A stretch of 64,000 nucleotides of DNA from Panorpa germanica. Taxonomy: Eukaryota > Arthropoda > Insecta > Mecoptera > Panorpidae. Numbering within the stretch: position 1 is the first letter of the stretch; each line of letters begins with the position of its first letter. The position numbers were made by a program, and so were the translations under genes. Under the pieces are notes generated by a model. The model searched no databases, was not told the DNA's origin, and saw only the letters and a list, made by a program, of their open reading frames with translations. Shown here in pieces: positions 37,748-49,700 of the stretch. The stretch is taken from contig OY783203.1 in assembly GCA_963678705.1 (NCBI GenBank), positions 1,178,001-1,242,000 of the forward strand, read 5' to 3'.

Positions 37748-38316
37748 TTAATATTTTAAGATAATGTTGAAAATACATGTTGAAGTTTCATGGACAGCAA
37801 TGGCACTAATACATGCAATAGACCTTGCGCCAAGAGACATTCCGTTTGCAAAAACCGTTGAATACATTCTGAATATAATTAATTGAATAATAAAAACCAG
37901 AATTTGATATTTGAACATATTATCAAAGAAAGAATCTTGCAATGATAACAAAACTCTATTTATGTACACTCGTATCACTTCAAGATTTTCCTGCTCGCTG
38001 TTGAGGAGAACTACTCCTTCCAAATAGACTCCACCTCTAATGCCTCTAATGCCGTTAATAAGTTATTATACCCATGCAGACGCAGCGCGTAAAGCATTCG
38101 CCGACATGCTCGCTTAATATTTGATTGCTCAGCCGCATAGAGTAAATGTCGAGTCGAGGGTGGGATTATTCTATTTCTTTCAATCATAAGATTGATAACA
38201 GTCACGTAATTGCACTGGATAAGACTCTGCAGATGGCATTGGAGACAGAAACAGTCCCCCCCTTTCGGTTCACTGTAAACCTCACGTTGTGCAAGTATCA
38301 TTACCTCAAGATCCAT
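37748..38316 (-). pseudogene. Two adjoining minus-strand frames, possible frameshifted gene remnant, unrecognised
   Basis: Minus-strand frames of 101 codons (38316-38011) and 91 codons (38023-37748) meet with a 13-bp overlap in different phase, so one indel would join them. The first peptide is charged with several Cys. The second carries a hydrophobic stretch (YQILVFIIQLIIF) and a moderately hydrophobic C-terminus. This faintly resembles the end of an insect gustatory receptor, but the usual TY..Q signature is not there. The segment includes a direct duplication of TCTAATGCC. It may be a decayed receptor gene, a mobile-element piece or chance. Confidence 0.2.
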
Positions 38317-38611
38317 ACTGCTTGCTGGATGCTTGTCTTCCTAGAAGCAACATGCAACTGGTTTACCGTTTTTTATATCTGCTCATTGTTGACATTACCA
38401 GGCTGGAAAGCGATCGATTCGTGATATTCTGCAGGAAATGACATTACGAGGATGTGATAATAGTGGTGGATTAGGATTTGTACTATCACAACTGATAACG
38501 TTCAAAAATGAATTCGTTGTCTCTTTATTTGTTACCGTTTTGCAATTTATTGTTCCATTTTTTCATAAAAAGATACTGAAGCTATACTTTACTACCATAT
38601 ATGCTACAATC

Positions 38612-38755
38612 AGGCGACACGGTGGGCGAGAGCATTATGCTTGGCGCTGACTGCTTTGTCTTCGAGTTCGATTCCAAGACCAGAGATCATACTTATCAAG
38701 TAGCGGTGAAGTACACGTATATACAGAGGCGGCCTTATGGGGTGACCTCGCATTT
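38612..38755 (+). repeat. SINE head and partial body
   Basis: AGGCGACACGGTGGGCGAGA, AGCATTATGCTTGGCG, TGACTGCTTTGTCTTCGAG and the decayed box B TTCGATTCCAAGACCAGA are in family order. The body is largely missing and an internal deletion leads directly to the GTAGCGGTGAAGTACAC block. Confidence 0.65.
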
Positions 38756-39030
38756 TCGCGCAACAACCCAAGTACAAAAATTCATTACTATATATGTATT
38801 TTAATCTCACGTATTGCTTTTTAGAAATCCCACTAGAATCACTGCGTATATCTCTTAAGGCATTCCTGTGCCTTAGTTTATCATCATTAATATTTGTAGT
38901 CTTTGTGCTTGTTAACTTTTATAAAACTTCCAATATAAAATTTTATTTCTCGTCAACTATTATCAAAAATTTTTACTTACAATTTACATAAATTATACAA
39001 AGAACAAGTGCCTCGCAATCGCTAAGGCTG

Positions 39031-39100
39031 CTCCTGCGTATATAAAGCATAACACCACAAAAACTGCCAACATATTAGAAATAGATTAATTAAATAGATT
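39031..39100 (+). repeat. SINE tail fragment
   Basis: AACACCACAAAAACTGCCAA then CATATTAG and GAAATAGATTAAT correspond to the SINE tail. Nothing of the head is present. Confidence 0.55.
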
Positions 39101-39934
39101 AATTTTTCATTTACTTAAGAAATCGTAATTTTATAGCAAAGATATATTTGCAATGTAATGAGACCGCATATTATCCTGAATACTGGAGGCGAGTGCTACG
39201 GAGGAGGAGGTGATTAGTCCTTCCTCCCCCCAACAGAAAATTTGGTGCAATAACTATTTTGTATCTGTGACAACTATATAGAATCGGTATAGCGCCCCAG
39301 TCGCTACTATAAGTGACTATTAAATACCTGGTCGTATTTGCATAGAAAATAAAGATATGGTTGTAGCAATGTAGCAATGTAGCGTATTATCCGATGCCTA
39401 CTGTCAGGAATTCGAAACTGGATCGATCTATCACTTGGCTTATTTTTGACACGTGAACAAGCAATGATTTTCATCAAATGGCAGCCAGTATTAATTTTAT
39501 AGGTAGACATGCATATAATCTTGTTAAACATTTGAAATATCTTATTTGATTGTGTCTATTTTATTTCTTATAACTAGGGCTGTCGGAACGACAAAAGAAA
39601 TATCGATTCTGCCAAACGTAATTATATTTAAAAATATAATATTTGCATATTCCTTTTTGTAATTTTTATTATAAAGTATAATATTTTTATGTAAAAAATA
39701 CGTAACAGAAAATGGAAATCTGTATGTATTTTGGTACTGCGATACAAATATCTGGTTTATTTGCCTTGACTTTTATTCGTCATAGCCATTTTTTACATAT
39801 TTCACATTTTATAATTCTATTTTACAAATTTCTAAATATTTAAATAATTCACTAATTAATTTTGAATCACTTAATAAAAATTTAGTATTAACAGGAAAAG
39901 TTTAATTCTAATCTAATATTTCACTATTGAATTT
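39101..39934. other. AT-rich non-coding stretch
   Basis: No gene is seen between the SINE fragment and the LINE remnant. Confidence 0.5.
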
Positions 39935-40560
39935 TGATCTTTCTAAACTATAATTTATGCATTCAAATATAATATGATCCTTATATATATAATAGTTCCT
40001 TCTTCACCATATTGACATCTATCGTCGGATTTAATATTAATTTTGTACAGGTGAGCTACTTTTGATTCTGATTATAGTTGATATTATTTTGCGGGACTCA
40101 TTTCTAAACCATCTTTTCTTACTTAAATTTGGATGTAACATATATAAATCTCTTTCTTTTAACTGACTTTTGTTAATGAAATCTTGGTTTCTCAAATTGA
40201 AGTTTAATTTTTTAATTATATTATAAATTTCATATGAAGGTAATTTCACTTTCATCTCAATTTCCAAATTTGTTGATTCCTTTGCCAATTTGTCCGCAAT
40301 TTCATTTCCTCTTATTCCACAATGTCCCGGTATCCACATACATTTTATGGTATTATTTTCATTTATTATATTGAAATACAGCTCCTTAATTTTGCATGTC
40401 AAAATATCATTATTTGATTTGTAATCATTAGAATTTAATTTTTTTTAAAACACTTAAAGTATCTGTTATTATTACAATTTTATTATTGTTCATATTTTCA
40501 TTAATTTCTAATGCTTTTAATATACAATTTTTCTGGTTTTAATATACAAACAAACTTATA
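39935..40560 (-). mobile_element. Broken LINE fragment: RNase H domain and C-terminal zinc-knuckle-like part
   Basis: The clearest piece is a 121-codon minus-strand frame (40402-40037) with WIPGHCGIRGNEIADKLAKE, the C-terminal half of a retroelement RNase H domain: the His-containing GHCGI loop and the last catalytic Asp. Upstream in another frame (about 40540-40440) are NKIVIITDTLSVLKKI residues, which fit the earlier strand with the ITD catalytic Asp. Downstream, frameshifted pieces read DDRCQYGEEGT and DHIIFECIN, a C-x-GEEGT...H...C arrangement found after RNase H in I-group insect LINEs. RNase H acts in removing RNA from RNA-DNA hybrids during retrotransposition. At least two frameshifts and the missing reverse transcriptase show that this copy is dead. 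Confidence 0.85.
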
Positions 40561-42391
40561 TAATAAACAAACTTAACTTATAGGTTTCTATTCGATATGT
40601 ACTATAAGTTACATCGTATAATGAATTTCGTGAAATAAACACAATGCTCGTCTAATTCTTGAAACACACTTGAAACTAGAAATAGCTACGAATCACTAGA
40701 AATGCTAGCTAGACCTGGTACAACATGTTGGTACTGTCTCAAGCTATGGTGTTATAATTAGGCAAGTGTATTGTATTGTATTATTACATAGTATTACTTA
40801 TTTGACTATTTCACAAATTAGGCAAAAGGTTTTCTATTCGATATTATATTATCGATAATATTCAATTATAATCGATATAATTGTTTATTTCTAAAACAAC
40901 GTAGTCCACAGTTTGCCTCACAATGACCTAATACTTATTCATATAAATAATTATGTGATCGACATCTGTTCAATCTGTTTAATGTGTTCAATCTGTTCGA
41001 TTTGTCGGCCTGTGCAAGTTGTGATTAGACCTGTACGCCTAAGGTACCTGTATCTGTGTATCACTTACTTTGGTATACGCTATACGCTATGCGCTATGGC
41101 ATCGACATAATGTACACAATGTATACATACTAAATATAATAGGCGTTAATAAATGAACAGCAGACATTCTGATTGAATGCCACTGTTCTAGCTACTGGCC
41201 AAGTTTTAAGCGACACTCAACAGAATTTTTGTTGTTATACTGCTGACACGATATTAATAAAATCACTAAAACATTTAAATAGTCAGTTGAATGTAAAATC
41301 TAAGTCTTACTTTTAATTTTATGTATGGATTATAAGTGTTATGGAATATCAGTAGAATTAAAGACAACTTTATTTTACTAATTAAAATTTTATTTATGAA
41401 ATTATAATTTTTGTAGCTATAATAACATTATTTTTACTTTTTAACAGATAAAATAACAAAAGAGAATGATTCAAGAATCGTTAGGTTTTAATACCACATT
41501 CTAAATCTCTTCCAGTTAAAATTAATCACTAATCTAAATTACACATAACTGTCAATATTACAATAATTACAATCTAGACATTATATAAGCCGTACATGGA
41601 AATATTACCTACTTAAAATAAATCCCTAATACTTTTAGCCCTAAATACTACCAGGAAATATAACTGCGATCGTGGCTAACTGCTACGTTTTTCCTGATCA
41701 TATCAGAGGTTAGGACCGAATTATCATTAACGTTTCATTTATGAATCATTAGCGTTTCGTTTTTCGTTTACTGCAGTTCTCATTGGAAAAGCAGTAGATT
41801 TAAATACGTAAATGAATACAAAAAGGAGGAACTTGAAACCGTAGAAATTCAACACACAGCTGATTGTTATTAAAGTGACGTAAAGTGTCGTAAAACATTT
41901 CAAGATGGATGAATTTGTTACTTGTTGGCTCAGGCAACTCAACAGGTGTTGATTAGATTAACTGCATTTATATTTTAATCGATATCATTAAATTTATGTT
42001 TATTGTTTTCTTTACATTTGTGTTAAATTAAATAATAAACATATTTTTAAATAGATTTCATATTTTTTATATGATTTTAATAACCATATAATTTTTTTTT
42101 GATTTGATTTTTCAGATTTAATAAAAATATATTTTTTATAAACAATACCTTACTTCATTTCAAGCTTAATTTCCTATTAGATTTATTTCTAACTTGTTAA
42201 AACCTAGTATTTTATATGATTTTATTACGATATGCGAATTAATAAGGTTCAACTAATAAAAAATCAATGTCACGTATATTTCCCGCATAGAAATGCAATA
42301 GCTATAAATATGAGGTAGAAATGCACTTACTTCTGTCGTATATGAGTACAGCTTCTGTAACTAGTTATGTATCACTTAAGAAATCAGTAAA
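40561..42391. other. AT-rich non-coding stretch
   Basis: No gene is seen; short chance frames only. It would be the 3' flank of the candidate minus-strand exon at 42392-42584. AATAAA occurs repeatedly, so the poly(A) site cannot be chosen. Confidence 0.45.
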
Positions 42392-42584
42392 TTAAATAAT
42401 ATGACTACAATAGTCGCAGTAGAATAGCAGAATAACAACAAAACCTACAACAGAGGCCTCTAGCTCCGACGGCGACGGATTGCTGTCTTCGGTTACTTCT
42501 GCGGTAGCCGGCGCGGCGACACTCTGGCTGGAGCAGCCGCTGTTGCATCTGGAATTGCGGCCGCAGACGATGCAGCGCTCCTCA
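42392..42584 (-). CDS. Candidate 3'-terminal coding exon, unrecognised Cys-containing protein
   Basis: On the minus strand a long T run (plus A run at about 42599-42613) leads to AATTAG, and the exon begins at 42584. After one split-codon base there are 63 codons ending in TAA at 42394-42392. The peptide starts EERCIVCGRNSRCNSGCSSQ, a CxxCx6CxxxC pattern. A Ser/Pro/Glu-rich stretch follows (residues 22-43), then a hydrophobic helix-like end, EASVVGFVVILLFYC, and a short tail. Codon third positions are mostly G or C on this strand, in marked contrast to the AT-rich surroundings, which supports real coding. The opposite strand is also open but shows no such bias. I do not recognise the protein. 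The next upstream exon, at a higher coordinate, was not found. A C-terminal membrane anchor is possible. Confidence 0.5.
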
Positions 42585-45500
42585 CTAATTATTTTTACAA
42601 AAAAAAAAAAAAATACACATTAGTTGTTTTCAATATGACACGTGATGGCACATAACCTCTAAATATTTGACTTTAAGGAGCGAAAGTTCATAATTTTCTT
42701 TTTAGAAATGTTTAAAAATAATCAATTTCCATATACGAGTATATCATAAGTTTTAGCTCAATTTTAATTATGAAAAATGGTGACACGGGTTTCAAACTCA
42801 ATATATACAAATGGAAATAAGGAAATTAAATACCCGTTATGGACTTTGCGCGCTATAGCCATTTATTTGTACCCAGATGCTCTATATTGACTGTACTGTA
42901 TTGTAGTTCTTAAATCCTCACATATTTTCTATTCTATTATTCTAATTGTTCAGACTATAATACCGTCTAATAAATATTCAGTGAATTCAGTTCGATTTTG
43001 AAACGCCTGCATTAATCAAAATGCAACCTAAATTTCACCTAGAGTATAATAAAATAAATATTACTGTAATTAATGCACTTCAATAATATAAAGTCTATTT
43101 AAAAAAATCACATTAGAGATCCTGAAAGTTTAATTCATCAATAGATATTATATATACATTTCTACGATTTAAGATATTGTTTGTATTTTAGTGTAAGGGA
43201 ACAGTGGTCCATTGTATGTAGCATCCTTTAAAAAGCGACCACAATTGTTTCTCTATCTAATTTATACTGGACTATACTTATAGAAAATTTAAACTGTATT
43301 GAATGTGGTATAAGATAAATTTGCACTGGGTACAATAGAGTGCTTAGTATTTAATGTGGTGGAAGTCGGAGTCGGAGTTAAACTCAAAAACTCGTCATCG
43401 TCATAAATTGTCTACGTACTGCATTGTATGGACATCGTACCGCGCATCAACATCCCTACAGCGTCCATTAATCTATTGAACAATAAATTGTATAATAATT
43501 AATTAATTAAAATAGCATTCGATGCGATAAATTATTTGTAAAGTTTATATTTATACCATTATGTAGAATGCAAGTTATTTACTTGAATAATGTTGGTTGA
43601 ATTAATGGGTGTCCTTCCAGATGGACACCCGGCATTCGGACAATTCATGTAGCCAGTGGTCAGTGCTCACTGGTCAGTGTTCCTATCATTACATCATCAT
43701 TTTAATTCTGAACGCAATCCAAAGTGCCATGTCAGTACCATTTTCAGTGATAACTTCAAATTAAAAAATAATATACTGGTCTTCTCATCTGATTAATGCA
43801 AGTATGCTTCAAAGCAACCGTGCTAAACATACAAACGAACGCACAAAGTACAAACATACCTATACAAATACAATCAATACCAAATTTGACTAAAACGGGT
43901 CGACAGAGAAAACTTGTCGCAAAAAACACTCAGCCAAACGAGACTGCGCGACTCCTGCCTATTATAGAACATGAGACTCGATTATCTCTCTCGCGTTGTG
44001 TTCCCCATGTTCTGGTCGTTTAGGATGGCGAGGGGGTTTAGGGGTGAGACGAAATGGGGCTGCCACGTGATCTTTCTGGCTAATGCCTGTCTATGGTGTT
44101 TATGGTATGGTACGTTAGAATGCGCAATGCTTCAACAATTCTATACAATTGTTGGTTACGCATTTTTTTTACAGTAATGAAGAATAAATATCTCGACATT
44201 TTGTTGTAACTTGCTTTTATTGTAAAATATATCGATATCGTAACGAAAAGTGTAACCCAGGTGTTTTGCTTGAAAACTATGAAATAAAAGTATCAACTAA
44301 GGTTTACAATAAACCACAGTTGACTGAGAATTGAAAAATCGGTCTTGAATCCAACGCGGATACTTATACCCTATCAACGTGAAGTTTGGAAAGAATAATA
44401 CTATTACTAACGTTGTCACATGGCAACACTACCCACTAGAAGACGCGAGAAGATATTATCTAATTAAGTATTCTTATCACGTTACACACTCTTAATTCCT
44501 AATTCGTTCTATTATATTATTATTTAATAAAAATTAGTGGAATGTTTGAGGTCCTGATAGCCAAGAACATCAATATGTAGTAAAGTTTAAAGCTAGGGGA
44601 ACTACTCAATATTTTTGTTTCAATAATCGACATCGATGTTTCATTTCGACATCAGCATAAAAGCTCAATACACAGACTTAAGCTGTATGTATACAATATA
44701 TAAATAGGTTTCATAGTATATGTGTAAAGTTGAGTCCAGACTTAGCGCAGTCATCCAACATAAAATATAAAAATATAAACATTAAATGTACTGTTTTTTA
44801 GATAAATCTCTTTGCCGATTATTTGTTGCCCAATGGGTATGTATGAACATTTTGAAAACCGTCTGCAAATGTTTTTAAAATATGTCAATTATTCAAACAT
44901 GCGAATATTAAATCTAAATAACGTAAAATTAATAAAACTTTAATAAAAGTTAGGTTATGTGTAGTGTAGTGTATTTATTAATTTATCACTGCATAAATAA
45001 TCGGCAATAATTGTTACTTATACATACATCGCATGTGTGTACGGTACCTCGAACATGGTTAAAGCAAATATTCGTACACTTCGTGTTTATTTGTGTCTGG
45101 ACCTTCCTTAACTTAGTGAATATTTGGCAGGTGGTACCGGTGTAATATGAGTTTCAAATTTCATTTAAAGTATTATGCATTTAAACTCACAAATATGTGT
45201 AGTACATGCCAATGACATAACATAAAATAACATGTAACACGATTTCTGTATTATTGAATTAGTAATTGCGTTTTTTGTATTATATTTAATGTTTGTTTGA
45301 ATTTATTAAAATGATATAATTTTACAAAATAATTCCCTTAAAAAACACTGCATGTTATGTAAATTAATGTACGGGATCTGAATTCTTTTTCAATATACTT
45401 CAATATGAAGTTTTTCAAAGAGTGCGGGCTACGGGCTCCACAGGGTTATAATTGTATAATTGTTAAGGACGTTGTCTTGCTACGCTTGCTATACGCGCAA

Positions 45501-45639
45501 GAGTGGAAGGATTTATAATTATGAAGGCGCCTGGATTCAAAGCATCGGAAATAAATTTAAATAATTGAAATATCATGCCACAGCTAAAGAACATCATTAT
45601 TCTTATTACATTATTAATTGATAATTCCTTTATTTTCAG
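42585..45639. other. Non-coding stretch before the 45.6-kb exon
   Basis: Mostly AT-rich; it may be intron of the plus-strand gene that resumes at 45640. A short hairpin (GGGTGTCC, 8-base loop, GGACACCC) is at 43607-43630, followed by repeated TCAGTG/CACTGG phrases to about 43680. A GC-richer patch at 43890-44100 is open on both strands but encodes nothing I recognise. Confidence 0.45.
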
Positions 45640-45967
45640 GATGAGCGATCCCCTATGTCCAGCGCGGAAAGCGGTGACGAATCAAGTGGTGCAGATTCTC
45701 CAGGACCTTCTGATCCCTTAGACTTTAAAGGCGCGTTGGAACAATTACAGAAACAGGAACGTCCTCAAACTCCGCCTTCCCCTCAACCACAAGATGATTC
45801 ACCTCAAGGAGTTCCAGTGTCTTTAGGAAGCCTTTCTTCTTACCCTAATCTTCCAAATGTCGTATACCAAACACCTAACGGAGTTCTTTATCCTGCTGCT
45901 GCTCTTCCTCAGGGAGTTATTTTCAGTCTAGCTCAGGGTGGACATTTACAACTACAGAATGATGGCG
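45640..45967 (+). CDS. Penultimate coding exon of a Pro/Ser/Gln-rich protein, probably a transcriptional regulator
   Basis: An acceptor (TTATTTTCAG) precedes 45640 and a donor (GCG/GTAAGC) follows 45967. The exon starts in phase 0 with DERSP and ends after one base of a Gly codon. It encodes an acidic Ser/Gly stretch (AESGDESSGADSPGPSD), a helix-forming ALEQLQKQ, a Pro/Gln stretch (RPQTPPSPQPQDD) and a Tyr/Pro/Gln/Leu-rich part (VVYQTPNGVLYP, GVIFSLAQGGHLQLQ). Such composition is common in activation regions of nuclear regulators. No structured domain is in this exon, so the DNA-binding or other domain would be in upstream exons that I cannot see. An internal ATG at 45655 is not needed, because the frame is open back to the acceptor. 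Confidence 0.85.
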
Positions 45968-46310
45968 GTAAGCTTATTTCAAATTACTTTTCATTCTTGT
46001 TTTTTCAGATACTAAATACAATTGTCAAAAGTTTTTAGGTTAAGTCTTTAACATTCCTTATTAATACAAATCAATCAAAAGTTCTAGTTTTATATAAATT
46101 ATTCTTCTTTGTTGGGTTTTTCGGAAAATATAAAATAATGAAAGTAGGTATATTTGAAACTACATATTTTTCAGGGACTTAAAACCGAAATTATTCTCTT
46201 TGTTATTGTTTATTTAAATTTTGTTAACCCAACAAAGTAGAAGCGTCCCTTTAAATATTTTCTTTTATAAAGGTCTTCGATAGGATATTAATAAGTGAAC
46301 AATATTTTAG

Positions 46311-46450
46311 GTGGGGGATCTGGAACCCCTCAATTCATAACAATTCCTTTATCAATGATGGCCCCGCAAACACAATCGAATGGAAACTCAACAATAAGAC
46401 CTCACAGTCCCAGAGAATTTCAAGATCTATCAAAGGGAAATCGTAAATAA
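46311..46450 (+). CDS. Terminal coding exon of the same Pro/Ser/Gln-rich protein
   Basis: An acceptor (AATATTTTAG) precedes 46311. Two bases complete the split Gly codon, and the reading continues GGSGTPQFITIPLSMMAPQT, then a Ser/Asn/Pro-rich end (RPHSPREFQDLSKGNRK) and TAA at 46448-46450. The joining keeps the frame across a 343-bp intron with canonical GT-AG ends, which strongly supports the model. The segment FITIPLSMM looks like a conserved hydrophobic tail motif, but I cannot tie it to a family. The intron contains a 12-bp inverted repeat (46107-46118 with 46226-46237). Confidence 0.85.
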
Positions 46451-46760
46451 TATCAAACACTAATATACGTTTGTTACGTACACAAGAAGGTTGCTTGAAG
46501 AAACAACTTGTAAAACAAGAAAATATTTTTGATGTTGATTAAACTTTTAGAAAAACAATGTTTGCAAAAGAAAATTGTATTTAAAATATAAATATTTATA
46601 TTATTGTTTTGTAACAACCAGTTGACGAAAAGTCCTTATTACAGCTTTAATGAAATCATGTGTGATAATATACCCAGTAAACACATTATCGTGACATTGA
46701 CCTGTTTTTTTTTACAATTATATCAATAAATTTTATAAGGAAAATAAATAAATATTTGCA
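46451..46760 (+). other. Probable 3' untranslated region with poly(A) signal
   Basis: After the stop codon the sequence is AT-rich without further splice signals that I trust. The first clear AATAAA is at 46725-46730, with a second in the AAATAAATAAAT run at about 46742. More AATAAA copies occur over the following kilobases, so a longer untranslated region is possible. Confidence 0.5.
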
Positions 46761-49700
46761 CTACAAATATAACAGTAATGTCGTATATATTTTTTTACTT
46801 ACCAAAATAAATACAAATCAATTTTGAATCGTTGGATAAAACACTAATTGTTGAAGAAACTGTTTTTAAGAATAGCAATTTTTAGCAAATATTGTAGATG
46901 TACATTTTAATATCTTTACAATTAAGCAATAAATAATAGCTAGGATATTTCTTGTATTTAATCTATCTGATCTTTAAGTTATTTATAAATATATTTTTAT
47001 ATTCATTGTACATTTTATACAAAGTACACTCGTTAAATACCAAACGTAAATATTATTAATAGAAAAACACAATATTTCCACAATGGTGATATTTTTATCT
47101 TAATCTAAAGTACAAATTTTGAGGTTAGTAATAAAACACAATATCTGCCAAATCTCACCGAAATATTGCGTTTTTCTATTGATAAAAATGACCGCGCTTG
47201 TCAAAAGACTCTATAGGTTTCAGACCCGATGAAGTTCTACAAAAAATGCAAATTAATGTAATAGTACTTATTTGATGAATATAGAGTTCAGTACAAAACA
47301 ATTGCAGACTCTGATCTGATTGTGTAAAAAGAGCTTAACCGCTGTGTAGGTACAATGTGGAATATAGAATAAGGCTAGAGTTGGCAATGTGGCGATAGAT
47401 CGTCGTAAACACCTTATTACTAATATTTTACGTATTAGTTCTACAACATTTTTTCTTATGTACTTTTTATTTGTGTCTTAAAAGTTTTTTATGAATTTTT
47501 TTTTAATAATCCTAGAAAATGTGTACAGATTGTAAATCTAACTAATAATTAATCTAATGTTTAACTTCGTTTGTTGTATGATTTCAAATACATAAAGTGG
47601 TTTTGACATTAAAGCTTTTAGAAATCTGCGCCCCAAACCCGATCTTGGCCTTATTAATATTTCATTTGTTCGCAAAGCCTTTTGAGCACACTGTTAATAA
47701 AACTTAGCAACATTTCTAAAACATAACCAGTGTATTGAAAAATAATTCAGGAACCGTATATTAATTTTTTAAACATACCAGTGCTATTAATAGAATTGTT
47801 TTGTAAAATTATGTTAATTTTAATAAAATCAAACAAGAAATCAAAATAATGTATTTTAAAACCAGTTATTAAAGCCGGTTTTTAATTTTATTATGTATTT
47901 GTCTAATAAATTTGTATTACGACTACCACAACCCGGTCAGGCTAACCTCAAGACTACCCAATCAGGGCCTTATATGATATTTCATTAGTTGAGAAAGCCT
48001 TATTACCTTAGTACCCGGTGAGGATCCTGGTGGACAAGCCCTGATAAGGCATACCATGATAATGCTTTAATGATAATTTTTGCTTAATTGTACATATTTT
48101 TTATTAAGAATTAATGCCTTTAGGTAAAGAAATATACGGCTAGTAACTTAGCTGTATCTTTCCCAACATTGAAGCTGTATAGGTGCGTATCTTGGTTCGT
48201 AAGATACGCGCATATATGGCTCCAATTTCAACCTTAAACATAATAATTATTGCAGAATAATGTTAATTCGATCCCATTTTATAATATAAATATTTTTGAT
48301 AATACTGAAAAAATTTACAAGTTGTTTATTCATAGCAAACAAATTTTTAAATAAAATTAAGTACTTAATATTCAATTCACTACCCAATAAACACACTTAT
48401 GTAATATTTACGTATAATGTATCTGTAAACGTATATCCTGCATATATGTTACGTAAATGCTACGTTTGTGTGATTGAAGTATTTATTATTGAATTGTTAA
48501 CTATAGTTGTTTAAGTCTACTAAGTAGTATGAAACAATGTATAAACTATTATGATATACTAACCCCTCAGATATTTGAAAGATTATTTTTATAATTTTAA
48601 AGATGGACAAATCAAATTAAAGTTAAAATACTCTTATAGCCAATAGACGACATACGTATACTGTAATAAAATCTCTTATCTCTACCAGTTATCGTTCTAG
48701 TGATTTTTATGATTTTGGTAAAACATAATATCTGTGATAATAATGAAGCAATTTAATTATAATTTTAAAGTAAAATTTTGGTTTAAATTAGTTAATTTGG
48801 TATTGTAGTTATGCCATTTTCGAAGTTTAATTTCACACTGCTGCTGCTACGATATGTTCACTATATAGAAATAGATTTTCATTTATAATTAACGTATAAA
48901 TATCTGTTTAAAGTCTTTCATTTTTTACTGACTGCAAAGTGTATTTGTAAATGAAACTGTAACACTTAAAGAAGTTGAGGACTAATGAAACTATAACATT
49001 ATGTTTTTTGCATATGCCAAGAAGGGTAGGGGTGCTAAAAAGACCAGGATCTGGGAATAATATTTGTGACTTTTACTGTCTTTAAATTTTTAAAGACTTT
49101 TACATTAATAAACCATATTTGTGTTACAATAGATTCGCATCAAATCAATTTTCTGCACTTTATCAATTTGAATAATAAAATATTCTTAATTCTGAGGGGA
49201 TACCATTGTATAACTAAATAATATCTTCATATGACTACAGTTGCCAGCAACCTGATTGCTTTTTTGGTCGTTTTTATTGTTTCCCCGATGTTTTAAAGGG
49301 TTGTTTTTAAAGGGAGATGCTATAGCTTATGTATTATTGTAACATGAGATAAATCCCATAATTTATTTGTTTAAATACCTCTCACCATATAGCTTAATCA
49401 ATAATATACAATATATCCTTTAATTAGTTGAGCAAACAATAAATCTTAGACTCTATTATATATCTCTTCAAATGCTCCCGATAGCATTTGACGACTTTTC
49501 AAATGGCAATTTTCTATATTATAACTAACGCCTGCGCCACGGTTAAGGACTGATTTTGCAATTGCCTAAACTTCTCAGAACTAGTCATTTGAAACATCGC
49601 TTTATGTTAACGGGGCACCCGGTATATAGAACGAGTCTACTTGCAACTGTGAGTCAAATTAACCATATGATAAAATAGCATTAAGATTTGTATGTGTAGG

